Assembly (NCBI GenBank): GCA_902702965.1
Contig: CACRXP010000426.1
Span: 292,723-356,722, forward strand
From: Spirometra erinaceieuropaei
Taxonomy: Eukaryota > Platyhelminthes > Cestoda > Diphyllobothriidea > Diphyllobothriidae
Length of the DNA: 64,000 bases
Direction: 5' to 3'
This document shows, piece after piece, positions 1 to 11,224 of the stretch. The notes under the pieces are model-generated. The model searched no databases, was not told the origin of the DNA, and worked only from the letters and a program-made list of their open reading frames with translations. Both the position numbers and the translations under genes were made by a program. Within the stretch, counting starts at the first letter, position 1. Every line of letters starts with the position of its first letter.

Positions 1-707
1 GTTCAAAGCCACCAAGCCAGCCACCCGCATGCAATTTCCTTCGCCGGAACCCACCTTCTCCCGGGAGCTGACTAGAATTGTGGTGTTTCACTCTCCCCTT
101 CCCCTGCCCTCCCCTCCCCTCTCCAAACCCGAGCTACAGCTAATTACTTACTTGCCCGTATCTTTTAATTTATGACTTCAATAGCCATATAAATGTACAG
201 GCCTGAAGAGAATTTATCGAAAACAGACGTATGCTCGCCAAATTGCCTTTTGAAATGCTATTGAAAGTCAAAATCCACTTCCTGCTTAACCACTTTCGCG
301 ATCTACACCCAGATGAACTATTGTGACACACACCTAACTAAGAATGATAAGAAGGTAGGCCTTTGGCAAACCACTCAGGGGGTTACATACCCCAACCTTA
401 GCAACAATAATTGTGGTGGCCATTAATGTTGGAAGCAATTGCAGTGTCATCGAATTAAATTCGGAATTGAATTCGGGGGGAACAGATGCGGAGAAAAGAA
501 CTCGCCATTAAATTAAGAACAGCAACATTTAAAAAATTAGGATTCAGGATCGAACCGGTCATCAGGGACAGCAAGAGGCAAACGTGAAGTGGAGTTACCA
601 GGTGGTCAAGACATATGTTCCGCAGATCAGGTCTCCTTTTCACCAGTATTGCTGGCAGCAGTACCAGCGAAAGTAACATTAGTGTCAATGATCGCAATAA
701 CACAAGT
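1..707. other. Unassigned intergenic stretch
   Basis: I see no gene or repeat with a second copy in this window. The first 130 bases include a CT-rich tract. Short open frames here have no recognisable motif. Confidence 0.5.
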
Positions 708-1508
708 AGCGATGATAATAGAGTAAGTGACCGGTCTCACGAAATGTCGGCTGAAATTCTTAAATGTATTTTCGATTTGGAAGTAGTACTAAGGCGCAGT
801 GGTTATGTTGCAGCATAATCCTGCAATATTTTAAACTCATTAGGATGTCGATTTGTGAATGCACTTCTTTTTAATCTCCTGTAATCACGTCTTGGTAAAA
901 AGTGATTACTTAAATAGCATGCATTTTTTTCCATTGATTTTCTGTAGCCTTGCAAATTAAAATATATTTTATAGAAACTATGAACGAAAATATGCTTTCT
1001 TTATTTGTTACATAGAGAGGCATAGAAGGATATGTGATTTATTTTAGGCAGAACGCATGCAATTCGCAGACTGAAATCACTAAGCGTTAATCCAACGACT
1101 CATCAGGATTCAAATTATTCGGGAATTTGAAAACCTTTTGAAAACCTTATTATACTCTTTCTTCGAGTATAATGTATAAAGATGACTGATTCTCTATCAA
1201 ACGATTGACAGAAAGCATAGTTTTGTTCGTAGTTTCTATAAACTATATTTTAATTTGCAAGACTACAGAAAATCTGTCGGAAAAATGCATGCTCTTTAAG
1301 TAATCACTTTTTACTAAGAAGTTTTCTACAGGAAACTGAACAACAGTGCATTCAAAAGCCGACATCCTGTCAAGTGTGAAGTATTATAGGATTATGCTGC
1401 AGCATAGCCAGTATTATAACCGCTCCTTAGCAACCCTTCCGAATCGAAAACGCATTTCAGAATTTTAGCCAACATTTCCTGTGACTGGTCACTCACTGTT
1501 ATCATAAT
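708..1508. mobile_element. Foldback element FB1 with long inverted repeats
   Basis: The left arm (about 708-1010) and the right arm (about 1185-1508) are diverged reverse complements for roughly 300 bp, with a short centre. Landmarks in both arms are a CTTGCAAATTAAAATAT block (954-970 and its complement near 1245-1260) and a GAAATGTYGGCTRAAATTC block at the outer ends. The same arm sequence recurs at 3957, 35700 and 43508, which makes it a dispersed family. No transposase frame is present, so it is a non-autonomous foldback or MITE-like element. This is the most diverged of the four copies. Confidence 0.75.
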
Positions 1509-3956
1509 AAAGCGGCAGCGGTCTCATTAATGAGGTTAATAACCGACAGGTGTCGCCTGCAATTTAAAAAGACAAAGCTGATCACTTTCCGCTTATGTAT
1601 TATCGTTCGCAGTTATTATTCCAACTCAAGGAGAGCATACCCGAAGATTAAACTCGGTCTCCCTTTTCCAGTGAGTCATCTGCGGGCTTTCACCCAGTCG
1701 GATGAGATTGAGAAAATTAAAAAAACACATTGGAGTTGCGTTCGGCGATCATCCATGATTGCAGAACAAATACGGGCTTTGCTCTGTGCCATGAAGCTCA
1801 AGCAGGTCATTCCAGTTTTAATTTTTTAATTAAAGCTGAACTGACTACGTACTTGTTTTGATGATGGAGAGTTTCAGTCTCCCCTATCAGAGAGTGGACC
1901 TGTGCCGACGTGACATGTCGGTTGAGAATGGCAAACCGACACTCACCTCCCTCAAAACAGCAATCAACCCTACGCTTTCGGTTACAGAAGAGTATGAAAA
2001 ATATAAGCAATTAAGAAATTTATCTAGACGACGAACCTCAACCGCAGGGTCTTGCTATTTGACTCCCACCCCCTCCTCTGTTTTGACGTGAAAAATTCTG
2101 TCTTCCGTTTTTGTTTTTTCCTTCCATGTTTAGCACACTTCCGTCATGATTGCATGATCCCTTTTGTGGTGCATCCTAAAGTTGATCGTTCCGAGACAGC
2201 TATGAGTACACGCCTCCCCCATGACTGCTCCCGAGTGAGGAGTTTTGTCATTGTGCGACCAGCTTAGAGGGCTCTACATCAAATCGACTTAGCTTCTCAT
2301 GATCCAGCCAAGATGGATTTAAAGCTGTCATTCTCTGCTAAATAACATCAACATTATTAATGGGCTCCGTGACAGTTTCATAAATTGCCACATCGACCTG
2401 CCGCCCGTCTACCGGACTTTGAGCTCCCACTGTCCGGAAATATGACGAACGCCTCAGCCAGGAGGGTACTTATGTTACTCAAAACAAAGTGCCGATATGT
2501 CGTTAATTCGTAAAATATATTTCTCACTGTCCTTAGCCTGGATAGGGACGGCTTCTAAAAACAATTCGGCCTCTCAAGAGGCAGATACATTCTAGTACAC
2601 TACGTTTTAATTAACCGAAAAAACGTGTGGTGGAATATTTCAGGTCGAAGTTGGCTCTCCAAGGTTGCCCTGTTAGATGCAAGTAATTTTCGGACTCGCG
2701 AAAATGACAAGGTCAGTTGACGAAGACGTGTTGGTTCCCATGGTAAAAATTAGCATATATCGTTTTTATCGCGAACCAAGCTAAACATGATCTAGGACGG
2801 TTCGGTGACCTTATAATCACATCTGTTGCCTGGAATGGGATAACTTACTAGGTAGGTTGTCTGCTGGCCAAAAGAAAAGTGTTTTCTGATGAAGTCGTCA
2901 TTCTGATTGACGGTCTTTTCGAACTCGAACAGTAGTTTAGGGCCCAAAGCGGTAAGACCTGAATAGGTTTTACAGTCTTCATTTGTATTCGCCGCTTGCG
3001 TCGATAAATGAAGTTTTTTCCGAGAAAGAAGCTGATGACAAGCACCAAGCTAACGGTCATCTCTACAGTGCGGTTAGGCTGGACGTATTAAGCTGACTTT
3101 AAAATGTCCGCATATCAGTCCTACTTGAGAATGCTTTTATGCTGAGCTACTGGTGAACGGTCTTGCACTGGATGTCATGGTAAAAGTTAGCGTTTACTGT
3201 AAAATAATTTTGCAAAGAACGAAATTTGAAGTAATTTATGCGGTCGAAAGTGCATTACGTCGAGGTGTGGCTCGTCCAACTGACTCTGCTAATCGAGTTA
3301 TTAAGCACATGAAATCAGTCGCGCGGAGGACACTTGTACTCAGAAAAGAATTATGGAGAGCTAACGACCCTTCTGTTCTGGAATTAGAGCACACTTTTCA
3401 TATGAACTCAGTGCGTAAGGTAGGAATATGGTCACGCGCGTGAATGACGGAGCAGACAGTAAATTTCAGCATTTTCTCCTTCGCATGACAAAAGGCGGGG
3501 GTTTTCGCGATATCTAACGGCGCACTCGAAAACAGTAGCCTGATGTACTTTCGGAATTAAATTTTTTCATTGGAGATAGCGTGATTTGAGCAAAAATCCA
3601 AAGACCCACCACAATGTCCCTATTTAGAGATTTTTTCCAATTCTTCCTCCGCTCACGCGCACTTCGTGACAGAAAACATTCGGGTAATGTCTAATTACCA
3701 TCGATTTTCCAAAGCACTTATCAGCGGATGGTTACGATGGGCTATGAACTTCGTTCTTATTTGTGAAGCCAGGAAATCTCCGGAGAAGAAATGTAATTTA
3801 ATAGCGATAGTCATCGTTTAAGCTCTCTTCAAAGAAATAATCTTTTCTCAGCATATAGGGAGTTGTGCTCTATACAAGTCCATCAGATCAGGAAACTTAT
3901 GGATGGAAGTTTTGGAAAGTTCGTCCGTCGGCAACTTAGCCTATTCTTGTTGAATT
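1509..3956. other. Unassigned intergenic stretch
   Basis: I recognise no element here. Open frames reach about 100 codons but show no domain motif or bias. Any host exon would need transcript support. Confidence 0.45.
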
Positions 3957-4795
3957 ACAGTAGGTGGTTAACTTATGTAATGTCAACCGAAATTTCGAAA
4001 TGCGTCCTCGTTTCGAAAAGATTATTTAGTAAGGTTGTAAAAAATAATCATCATACAGCAAAATTCTATAATGATACAGTTACCTCAGGGGGTCTTCTTC
4101 CGAACGAATTTATTCTCGAGTGCATGCAAGAACTATACTTTGCAAAAAATTATTACTTAGGTAGCATACAATTTTCCCATTGATTTTAGATGCTCTTGAA
4201 AATTCAATTATATTTCATGGAAAACATGCATAAAAGTACTCGGTCTTTTAGGTATTCGATAAAAAATCAAGTCTTCATCCAATTTTATTCTCGGAAGAAG
4301 AATGTAATTCGTTTTTGAAAAGCTTTCCGAATTCCCGAATAATCTTAACCCGACCTGCTGTTATACTTGCATTCAGGGCTTCAGAACTACAAGCCGTATA
4401 TTTTCCGTGTACGGTAAAACATACATTTCTCTACGGTATAAAGAGGAGACCCTATGGGATTCATAAAATTAAACAGTGGATTTGAGCAATATTGTTAACT
4501 TTACAAGCCACATTGGTAAATGTAGATGCATGACATTTTATGAACCGCCCTTTCACCTTATTAAGAAATTTCTTCATAAGAAAATTTTTTGAAACCAAAT
4601 TATCCCCCTCCTTCGAGTATTAAATTGAAAGAAGACGTTACTTTCTACCGAATAAATAAAAGAATAAATCTTTTTATTCATTGTTTCATGAAGTATAATT
4701 GAACTCTTATGGACATCGAAAATCATTGCGAAAGTCGGATGCTACTTAAGTAGTCATTTTTAAAGACTATAGTTCTTGCATACAATCGAACATAA

Positions 4796-5025
4796 TTTCA
4801 TGTTCATGTTGACCCAACTGTGAAAAACTCGGCGCCTCGGTGGGATTCGAACCCACGCAGTAAGGGGAAGGCTTTAGCGCAGCCAACGCTCTAACCACCT
4901 GAGCTAAGAGGCCCCGCCAGACGACGCGAGTTTAATCACATTTGGGTCAAGTTACCCGCCCAACCTACTGCAAAGTCTGGAATCCACCAAATCTGATACA
5001 GTAAGTTGACTGCCAAAATATCAAT
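4796..5025 (-). mobile_element. tRNA-bearing insertion with terminal inverted repeats (copy 1)
   Basis: This segment interrupts the right arm of the surrounding foldback and has an 8-bp target duplication (GAACATAA). Inside it, 4809-4950 is a 142-bp unit bounded by near-perfect 14-bp inverted repeats, TTGACCCAACTGTG at 4809-4822 and CACATTTGGGTCAA at 4937-4950. Between these lies a tRNA-like sequence on the - strand. The 142-bp unit recurs in the opposite orientation at about 48125-48266, including about 25 bp of non-tRNA sequence upstream of the tRNA. It could be a tRNA-headed SINE or a MITE that captured a tRNA gene; the TIRs favour the latter. Confidence 0.65.
4833..4913 (-). tRNA. tRNA-like gene or pseudogene inside a TIR unit (copy 1)
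   Basis: Read on the - strand it shows an A box (TAGCTCAGGTGGTTAGAGC), a B box (GGGTTCGAATCCC), a 4-bp D stem, a 5-bp T stem GTGGG/CCCAC and a 6-bp acceptor pairing, one pair weakened by CTCTTAG for CTCGTAG. The anticodon arm folds poorly: GGCT/AGCC with loop GCGCTAA gives C where U33 is expected, and a long variable segment follows. I therefore do not assign an isotype, although the loop resembles a Ser(GCU) loop. It is probably a tRNA pseudogene acting as a Pol III promoter. Confidence 0.45.
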
Positions 5026-5190
5026 GAACATAAGTTCGTTCGGAAGAAGACACCCTGAGGTAACTGCATCATTATAGAATTTTACTTCATGATGATTTGT
5101 TTTATAACCAGAATTAAATAATATTTCGGAAACGAGGACGCATTTCGAAATTTCTGTTGGCATTTCATGAGTTAGCCCACCCACTGTATA

Positions 5191-5803
5191 GCGATGACAC
5201 TGCTGAACAGGAGGTACTTAAAACCAACGTTATGTTTCCTTTCAAATGGTCAATTTGAGCCATCTTTCCAAATGTCGAAGTAGGCTAAACATAAAAACTG
5301 AGATCGATGTTCATAGGATTAAAACGCCCATCAACACCTGTCCTTCTGTCGTGCGCCATTAAATAATCCCATTAACGTCCTTACCGTCCTACCTTCGCCA
5401 ACTAAAGACGCGGAAAATTTGGGATTTGAAATCCAACCAATAGCTCTGAGCAGAACTATTTCCTTGTGTTGATGAGCTCTTGACTACGGCTGGGAATACT
5501 ATAACTTAAAGCGAATTTATATGTGCCGATATTTCTAAGCTGAAATACGAATGGTTAATTGCAGGAAATTCCACGACCGAGAGCGCCATTGACTTCTCAT
5601 TGTTATCTGACCGTCATAAAAGTTCGTGTACGGATTCTGGTAAACATTTGAAAAGAAGGCGTCATCTGCCCCATCAGAATGTGGTTGGTTACCAATAGAC
5701 TCCAGACTTTTTCATGCGAATTAGTCTTTATTCGAGTAGCGGGCAAGAGCCATCGCTTGTCATTCCCAGATAAACTTGAAACAATATTTCCCCTGAATGA
5801 ATT
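5191..5803. other. Unassigned intergenic stretch
   Basis: No recognisable gene or repeat. Confidence 0.45.
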
Positions 5804-6374
5804 TGAAGCAGGCATGAACAGCAGAATTTATTGGTACCAGTTAATTTCGTGACGGCTTCTCAACTGCAGCCTGACGTTGCATAACACAAATAACAAGGGA
5901 GAAAGGTACAGAGGTTTGAATTTCGATAGAAAAAATCAATGGCCATTCGGTTGACCCCAAAACGTCTTTTCGAGTACTAGTTCAACCACGAACTACTACG
6001 TTATTGCGCTACCTGGAGGCAACCTACAGACGGCGGGAGAAACTCGACCTATGTAAACAGTTATACCACGTGGTCAACCTCAGCTTGCCCTGGTAGACCT
6101 GAGCCCTTTTGATTTTCGAACTCCCTCGGCATGTTTACTTCCCCATTTTCTTCCCTATGCTGCGTTTTAGAGTTACCATTTTATTGATTAGTCTATGCGC
6201 AGTATCCGTTGACCTTGCTGTTTTACACTGATTTTCTTTGTCGAAATTCAAACCTCTGTACCTTTCTCACTTGTTATTTGTGTTATGCAACGGCAGGCTA
6301 CAGTTGAGAAGCCGTCGTGAAATTTACTGGTGCCAAAAAATTCTGCTATTCATGCCTGCTTTAAGTCCCCAGAT
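5804..6374. mobile_element. Inverted-repeat (foldback) element of a second type
   Basis: About 135 bp at 5804-5937 are repeated as the reverse complement at 6233-6374, around a ~295-bp centre. Shared blocks include GAAGCAGGCATGAA, GCATAACACAAATAACAAG and GAAAGGTACAGAGGTTTGAA. No coding frame spans the centre. No second copy is evident in this window, so family status is inferred from structure only. Confidence 0.6.
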
Positions 6375-6631
6375 AACCTGTTCCAACAAAAACTTCAATT
6401 TCCACCTAACAGGGTGTCGACGGCGGAGGGGATCCTGGGTTTTGAAACCCAATACAGTCCTTGCAGACCATGGGCGATGAAAACGTGATCAATTTTTGCT
6501 AAGTGCCTGCCGATATCGCCTCAAGGCCTAAAGCAAAGGACGACTCACTGGAATTACTCTGGACTGATAGCAAACAACGTAGTGAGTCCCCTCAGAAGAA
6601 GAAGACTCCATCGCTGGAACAAGAAGTTTAC

Positions 6632-6680
6632 TGGCCTGACGTTTCGGATTCTCACCCGAACCCATCATCAGAGATGGTTG
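6632..6680 (-). ncRNA. Hammerhead-ribozyme-like motif (PLE-A end)
   Basis: On the - strand the order is CTGATGA, then a hairpin GGGTTC/GAATCC with loop GGGTGA, then GAAAC and GTC. This is the order of a type I hammerhead (core CUGAUGA, stem II, GAAA, cleavage triplet GUC). One extra U lies between the core and stem II. Stem I pairs over only about 3 bp here, so activity is doubtful. Confidence 0.5.
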
Positions 6681-6904
6681 CATATAAAGGTATTGGAGGC
6701 ACAAAGACTGCAGTATCCATAGTACGTAGCTGCCGTAGGGCCACATGGGTACTGTAGTTAACAGCTCTCGCGAACACCACTGGGGATCGTAAATGAACCA
6801 ATGATGGCTCGTCATTCCGGGTCCGAATCGCTAACTGCCGAGATTTCATCATGCGTGTTGGATACAAATATTACGGACTTTGTGCCTCCACTGCCTTTAA
6901 CTTC

Positions 6905-6953
6905 AAATGTCTCTGAGTATGGGCTTGAGTGGGAATCTGAAATGTCAGGCCAA
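6905..6953 (+). ncRNA. Degenerate hammerhead-like motif, inverted partner
   Basis: The + strand reads TGTCT, CTGAGTA (core mutated from CTGATGA), a weak stem II, then GAAATGTCAGGC. Stem I GTCT/AGGC is kept. Mutations in the core and stem II suggest it is inactive. Confidence 0.4.
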
Positions 6954-6995
6954 TAAACTTCTTGTTCCAATGATCACATCTTCGCCTTCTTAACT

Positions 6996-7944
6996 GCCTC
7001 CTGGAACTCGCCGGTTCGCTTCTATTGGTAGTGAGGTCCTTGTTGTCTTGACAAAAGCCGTGTCCAGAATTTCGTGTGACAGAGAAACTTCCTCTTTAGA
7101 CATCCTACTCCTGGAAAACGGCGTTGGTTTATGCCTATTTACTACCAGCGACGTCAAACGTTAACCCATATACGCGCTTGATAACATCCGCTTATGCACT
7201 CTGACTCGATATGGGCTGCGCAGTCGGTTTTACTTCTAAATTTCCTGACCTGAAAATCTATTATTTTACTGGATAATGTTCGACCCTGCCCGCCCATTTA
7301 CATCGCAACTGCCTGCAATCACTTCGAACGTGCATATTCTTTCCTTACACAAATCAGACTGTTCACATTGCGTTGTTGAGCGGAGTCCCTCGATCCTCAA
7401 AATAGGCCTGCTCTTCCGGCTGAATTCAGGATGCGTTGCTAATAAATACGGTGTTCAGAATTATGAGATTTGGATTGACCGTATGCCGGGGTCACTTGGC
7501 CACCCTACCGCACACCCGGACTGTAGAAATCTGGGTAACGATCTAGACTGCCATTTTGACTGGGCCTTCTAGGTGGTTTTTCCATTTTCCCCGCTTTCGT
7601 CGATTTTTCGGGGTTGCAAATCGGTCGACCACACGAAGCTCCACGAAACAAAACTAAACAGGAGACGCTATGTCCTCATGAGATACCTGCAGTGAGAATT
7701 TTAAGACGTCCGAGAACTAGATTTCCTTCTCGTATTACGATTCTGACGTTTTCTTTATCTTACTTTTAGGCCTTATTTTCCGCCTCTCTAGAGCGGCGGG
7801 GTCTTTCAGAGACTGCAGCACAGTTTCCTTCACTGTTCTCGGGGACTAAGAAGAAGAAAACTTACCGTGGTGTAGATTTTCAGTTCGGTATTCTGCACAT
7901 ATTACTGTTAGTAGTAGTGGAAATGCAATTCCCGCGTGGAATAT
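6996..7944. other. Unassigned intergenic stretch
   Basis: A 98-codon open frame at 7276-7572 (+) has no motif I recognise. No repeat with another copy here. Confidence 0.4.
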
Positions 7945-8178
7945 CAAAATAAAAGGAGGCATTCACCGGGAGAGGTGTATTGGAGGTCTGACGTTTCGAG
8001 TCGTCGTCTCGTCTACCGCCGCACAGGCGGCACTGGCGGATCAGGCATCAATCAGCGTGCGCCATATAAGGAGAGCTGTGTGCTTGGCTCCCCAATCTCT
8101 GAAGATGGGTAGACGAAGCAACCACTCGAAACGTCAGATCTCCAATACACCTTTCCCGGTGAACGCCTCCTTTTCTTT
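7945..8178. repeat. Inverted pair of PLE pseudo-LTR ends
   Basis: About 55 bp at 7945-8000 (AGGAGGCATTCACCGGGAGA and onward) return as the reverse complement at 8125-8178. Each arm ends in CTCGAAACGTCAG, the GAAAC-GTC part of the hammerhead-like PLE terminus. The + strand copy (8089-8150) also keeps CTCTGAAGATG and a 4-bp stem I. The ~100 bp between them hold no coding sequence. It is probably a minimal PLE remnant of two opposed pseudo-LTRs. Confidence 0.5.
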
Positions 8179-9004
8179 TGACATATTACTGTCCCCGTCC
8201 GTTCTTGCCTGTCCTGTCGACCTCGCACATGTCTGATATCGGATATCACAAGGCGTCCAGATCAAGCGGCTTGGAAGAGAAACCCGACTTTTCCAGTCAA
8301 GTGTGAGTCCACAAAACTTGTTGACTACTGGCTACGGAACAGAATTCTTTCCACGTAAATAAACTGCTTCGCGTTAGTTGTTTGAATGCAGCAGGTCCTC
8401 CCAGACGGACAAGATTTATTGTCGTCGACGAACTTGGCGATATCCCACTGTGTGCCTTCAGACGCGGCGTGACTGAAATGAACAATGATGAAAGGTGTGA
8501 GTCTCTGAATAACAGTCAGACTATCGATAGTGCCGGGCATAAGCAACGCCACTGAAACTTAGTGAAGCAGTGTGCAGGATCAGTTACCTAAAGGACAAAG
8601 ATGTAAGAGGGCTAAGGCGGGAGGAGGAGGAGTTCCAAAGATTAAGCAAGGACACATATCAACCGAAATGATTGCCATTGAGGACTGCTTATCACTTGCT
8701 AGGCTACAAAGCGACCGCGGGAACTCCATTGGAGTTAGTAAATATTAATATTGCGACCTGTTAGAAACAGAATATTCACACAGCCAGAAAGGCATCAGGC
8801 GAGGTCACACTTGAACCCCCCATCTCTCAAATTTTGGTTGAACCAAAAGAGTACCGTCACCGGTCGTACGAACTTAGATATCCAATCATACTTGACTCAA
8901 AATATGGGTCCTGTCCATGAGGAAGGTTTTCTGTCTGCACATATTTCGAATGTAAATTAGTCTGTGCTTCAGTAGATGCGCCATCTCAATTCGGAAAGAT
9001 TCTC
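8179..9004. other. Unassigned intergenic stretch
   Basis: No recognisable gene or repeat; short open frames only. Confidence 0.4.
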
Positions 9005-9262
9005 TAGGTTTGATTGTAATATTAATTATCCTGCAGCATATTCCCAAGATATTTTAGTCACTTTAGAATGACAATTTTTGAACGAGCTTCTTGTTGGACA
9101 TTTAAGAAAACGATACCCCATAAAAATGACTGTTTACTTGATATGAAGAAGAGTAAAAGACAGAATATGCTTGTGTATGTTTTCTATACGATGTCTTTGA
9201 GTTTATAAGGGCATTAAAAATCAATGGGAAACATTCTTACTACTTGAGTACTCATTTGTTGC
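9005..9262. mobile_element. Decayed foldback-arm fragment
   Basis: The order of blocks (CCTGCAGCATA, TATGTTTTCTATA, AAAATCAATGGGAAA, ACTTGAGTACTCATT) follows the arms of the foldbacks at 708, 35700 and 43508, but identity is low and no partner arm is clear. Confidence 0.35.
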
Positions 9263-9682
9263 GGACCGTGGTATACGCAGATGTCCGATGCAAAGCTCTT
9301 TTAGAAATCGGAATACGGAGATGGCAGTACTATCTTGGTGTTTTGTGACAAGTCAATTAACATGGCCACCGGACTTAAGTATTCTCTTAGAAATGAAAGC
9401 AGATTTTAGAACTTCGGTTAATAATTCAAGAGATGACACATCTACCATGACAAAATTGACTACTATGCAGCTAATTGTGAACACTAGGTCGTTTAGATGG
9501 CATGAAAGACAGTGCTCATCTTGGAAAAAGCTGTAGAGACTGATGTGGCTGTTTGATCGGCCTTAGCTATGGTCGTCTCAGTCGGCGATACCCTTCACGA
9601 ACACGCGACTGAATGCAAACCGACTCGCATGCCCCCATACTGCCGGTTGTTTGCAGGAGGGGCCATAAGGATGCACCAGTGG
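9263..9682. other. Unassigned stretch before the duplicated block
   Basis: An 82-codon frame (9288-9536, +) has no motif I recognise. Confidence 0.35.
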
Positions 9683-10180
9683 CACTAAATACCGTCAGTA
9701 CTCCTATCTCCCACCACCGCCCAGTGCTTTTCGCAGTATATTGGATACTCTAACTGGACTAGACGAATAACGATCTGCTCGACGTCGCGTAGCCACCTCT
9801 ACGCGTACTCTGACAGCACAAAAAGGCTGCTTTCTCAACACTCCGGGCCTTTGTAAGTCGACTTGGGATTTTTCGCGGCGGCCGGTAATTGCTGATTCGT
9901 ATCGAATTTTTCCGCATACATGTTGATAGAAGCAACATCGAGGTGAACATGAAGACTTCCTAGGTCAGTTTAGGGTCAGCACGGTGACGGTGACTGTTTA
10001 GTAGTCGAGGTGAAGTTGCCTTTGCTTCTATCCCCAAGATTTAGTCGTGCTTTCATAGGCAGCATTTTCGAATTGATGAGCCCAAGCGGGTTCAGCTGGC
10101 ATTTACAAAAGCACTTTTGTTGATTTTTGTGGAATGTCCTTGGTACAGCTGGGAGGAATATAATCTGCATTCTGAATTCA
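9683..10180 (+). repeat. Direct duplication, copy 1
   Basis: About 495 bp starting CACTAAATACCGTCAGTACT recur almost unchanged at 11225-11720 (offset ~1542). It lies directly upstream of a 5'-truncated PLE. The function of the sequence itself is unknown. Confidence 0.85.
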
Positions 10181-10184
10181 CCAA

Positions 10185-11153
10185 TCTTAACCATCAAAAA
10201 CTGCTCAAACTCCTGGTGTCTCAATGTTACATGATGCCGCTGAGTATTCCATAAAGCGCGGACGGTACTTGATTAGAGAGACAAGAACTAATAGAAATAG
10301 AGGCGAAGAGACGAGTCCCAGGTAGCAGTCGTGAAGAAGGAGACACGATCAAAGCCAATGGCTACCCGCGCAATTTCGTCAACCGGTGCATACGTAAAAG
10401 GGGCTAAAGGCCTAACCGCACGGACACCAAATTTGGGCGAGCGCTTCCGTATGTCAAGAACGTTTCTGAAGCTGTCGGCCGCCTTCTGGCGCCACTTGGG
10501 ATTGGAGTTGCACACAGAACGGAGGCAACCATCAGGCGTCTGGTAATGAAACCGAAAGACCCGCTGCCACGGCAAGAAACGTCTGCAGTCGTTTATCGGA
10601 TCTGGTGCAGTTGCGGACAAAGCGACAACTTCGGAGAAACCGGAAGACAGCTCCGAACGCGAATGGCTGAACACGCTGCAGCGGTGAGGAGAAATGATGC
10701 CAACTCTCAAATTGCGGCTCATTCGACGAGATCCGGCCACACATTCAAATTTCAAGAGACCGAAATCTTCGCAAGGGGTGAAAACCGCGTGAGTCGGGAG
10801 CCACTTTAGTCATGGTTTACTGGCCCCCCATTTCATCAACAAGTGCGACGGCCTTCTCCTTACATACTCGGTACTGAGACTTCGCCTAGGCGGAGTAAGT
10901 AGTCACGCGGGGAGTGCACAGTTGAACACTCTTCCCAACGCCAGGATCGATGGGTCAGATGGTCGAGCGATCATCGCACCAACATCCAACGCATGTGATT
11001 AAATTGCTACAATGAACGGGACGAATATCGGTCATCAAACAGTCAGCACACCAAGTGCAACGATCCCTGATGAAGGGGGGGGGGTCGTGAATATTCATAG
11101 GTATGCGGTAGCATGGCGACTATATCTTATAAACACTTCAGCCCCTTGTGCAT
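10185..11153 (+). mobile_element. PLE-A copy 1 (5'-truncated Penelope-like element)
   Basis: The element keeps the region from just after the RT through the GIY-YIG endonuclease and most of the 3' non-coding end. It lines up with the copy at 12145-13290 from the first bases (AACTGCTCAAACTCCTG against AACTGCCCAAGCTCCTG). It stops at an assembly gap just where the ribozyme-like terminus should follow. The RT is absent, so it cannot move by itself. Confidence 0.8.
10330..10809 (+). pseudogene. PLE-A GIY-YIG endonuclease, broken
   Basis: In PLEs a C-terminal GIY-YIG nuclease nicks target DNA for reverse transcription. The frame at 10546-10809 encodes VYRIWCSCGQ then GETGRQLRTRMAEH, the GIY-YIG core with its CxC zinc-knuckle-like start, followed by HSTRSGHTFKF and NRVSREPL. 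The upstream linker (LPYVKNVSEAVGRLLAPLG-like) is contiguous in the same frame but interrupted by a stop near 10400. An in-frame stop after REPL ends it early relative to the copy at 45 kb. The RT is missing. Confidence 0.75.
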
Positions 11154-11224
11154 NNNNNNNNNNNNNNNNNNNNNNNNNNNNNNNNNNNNNNNNNNNNNNN
11201 NNNNNNNNNNNNNNNNNNNNNNNN
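11154..11224. other. Assembly gap (71 N)
   Basis: Run of N between the 3' end of PLE-A copy 1 and the second copy of the direct duplication. The missing bases probably include the PLE ribozyme-like terminus. Confidence 0.95.

Larger units (their letters stand above)
3957..5190. mobile_element. Foldback element FB2, split by a tRNA-bearing insertion
   Basis: The left arm (3957-4275) is mirrored by a right arm in two pieces, about 4600-4787 and 5034-5190. The outer ends share GAAATTTCGAAATGCGTCCT, and both arms contain the TTACCTCAGG and TTCCGAACGAA blocks. The right arm is broken at 4788-5033 by a 230-bp insertion flanked by an 8-bp duplication GAACATAA (4788-4795 and 5026-5033). Removing the insertion restores the arm, so the foldback is the older element. 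No coding capacity is seen. Confidence 0.8.
6560..6995 (-). mobile_element. 5'-truncated PLE-A remnant with an inverted pseudo-LTR
   Basis: On the - strand, 6870-6690 resembles the 3' non-coding end of the PLE copies at 13.1 and 45.5 kb. It is followed by a ribozyme-like repeat (6632-6680) and a tail ending CTTGTTCCAGCGATGGAG. At the other side, 6885-6995 repeats the same terminal ~90 bp in the opposite direction (shared CTTTGTGCCTCCA through TGTCAGGCCA). This is a truncated Penelope-like element with its pseudo-LTR inverted at the 5' end, an arrangement known for PLEs. All coding sequence is gone. Confidence 0.6.
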
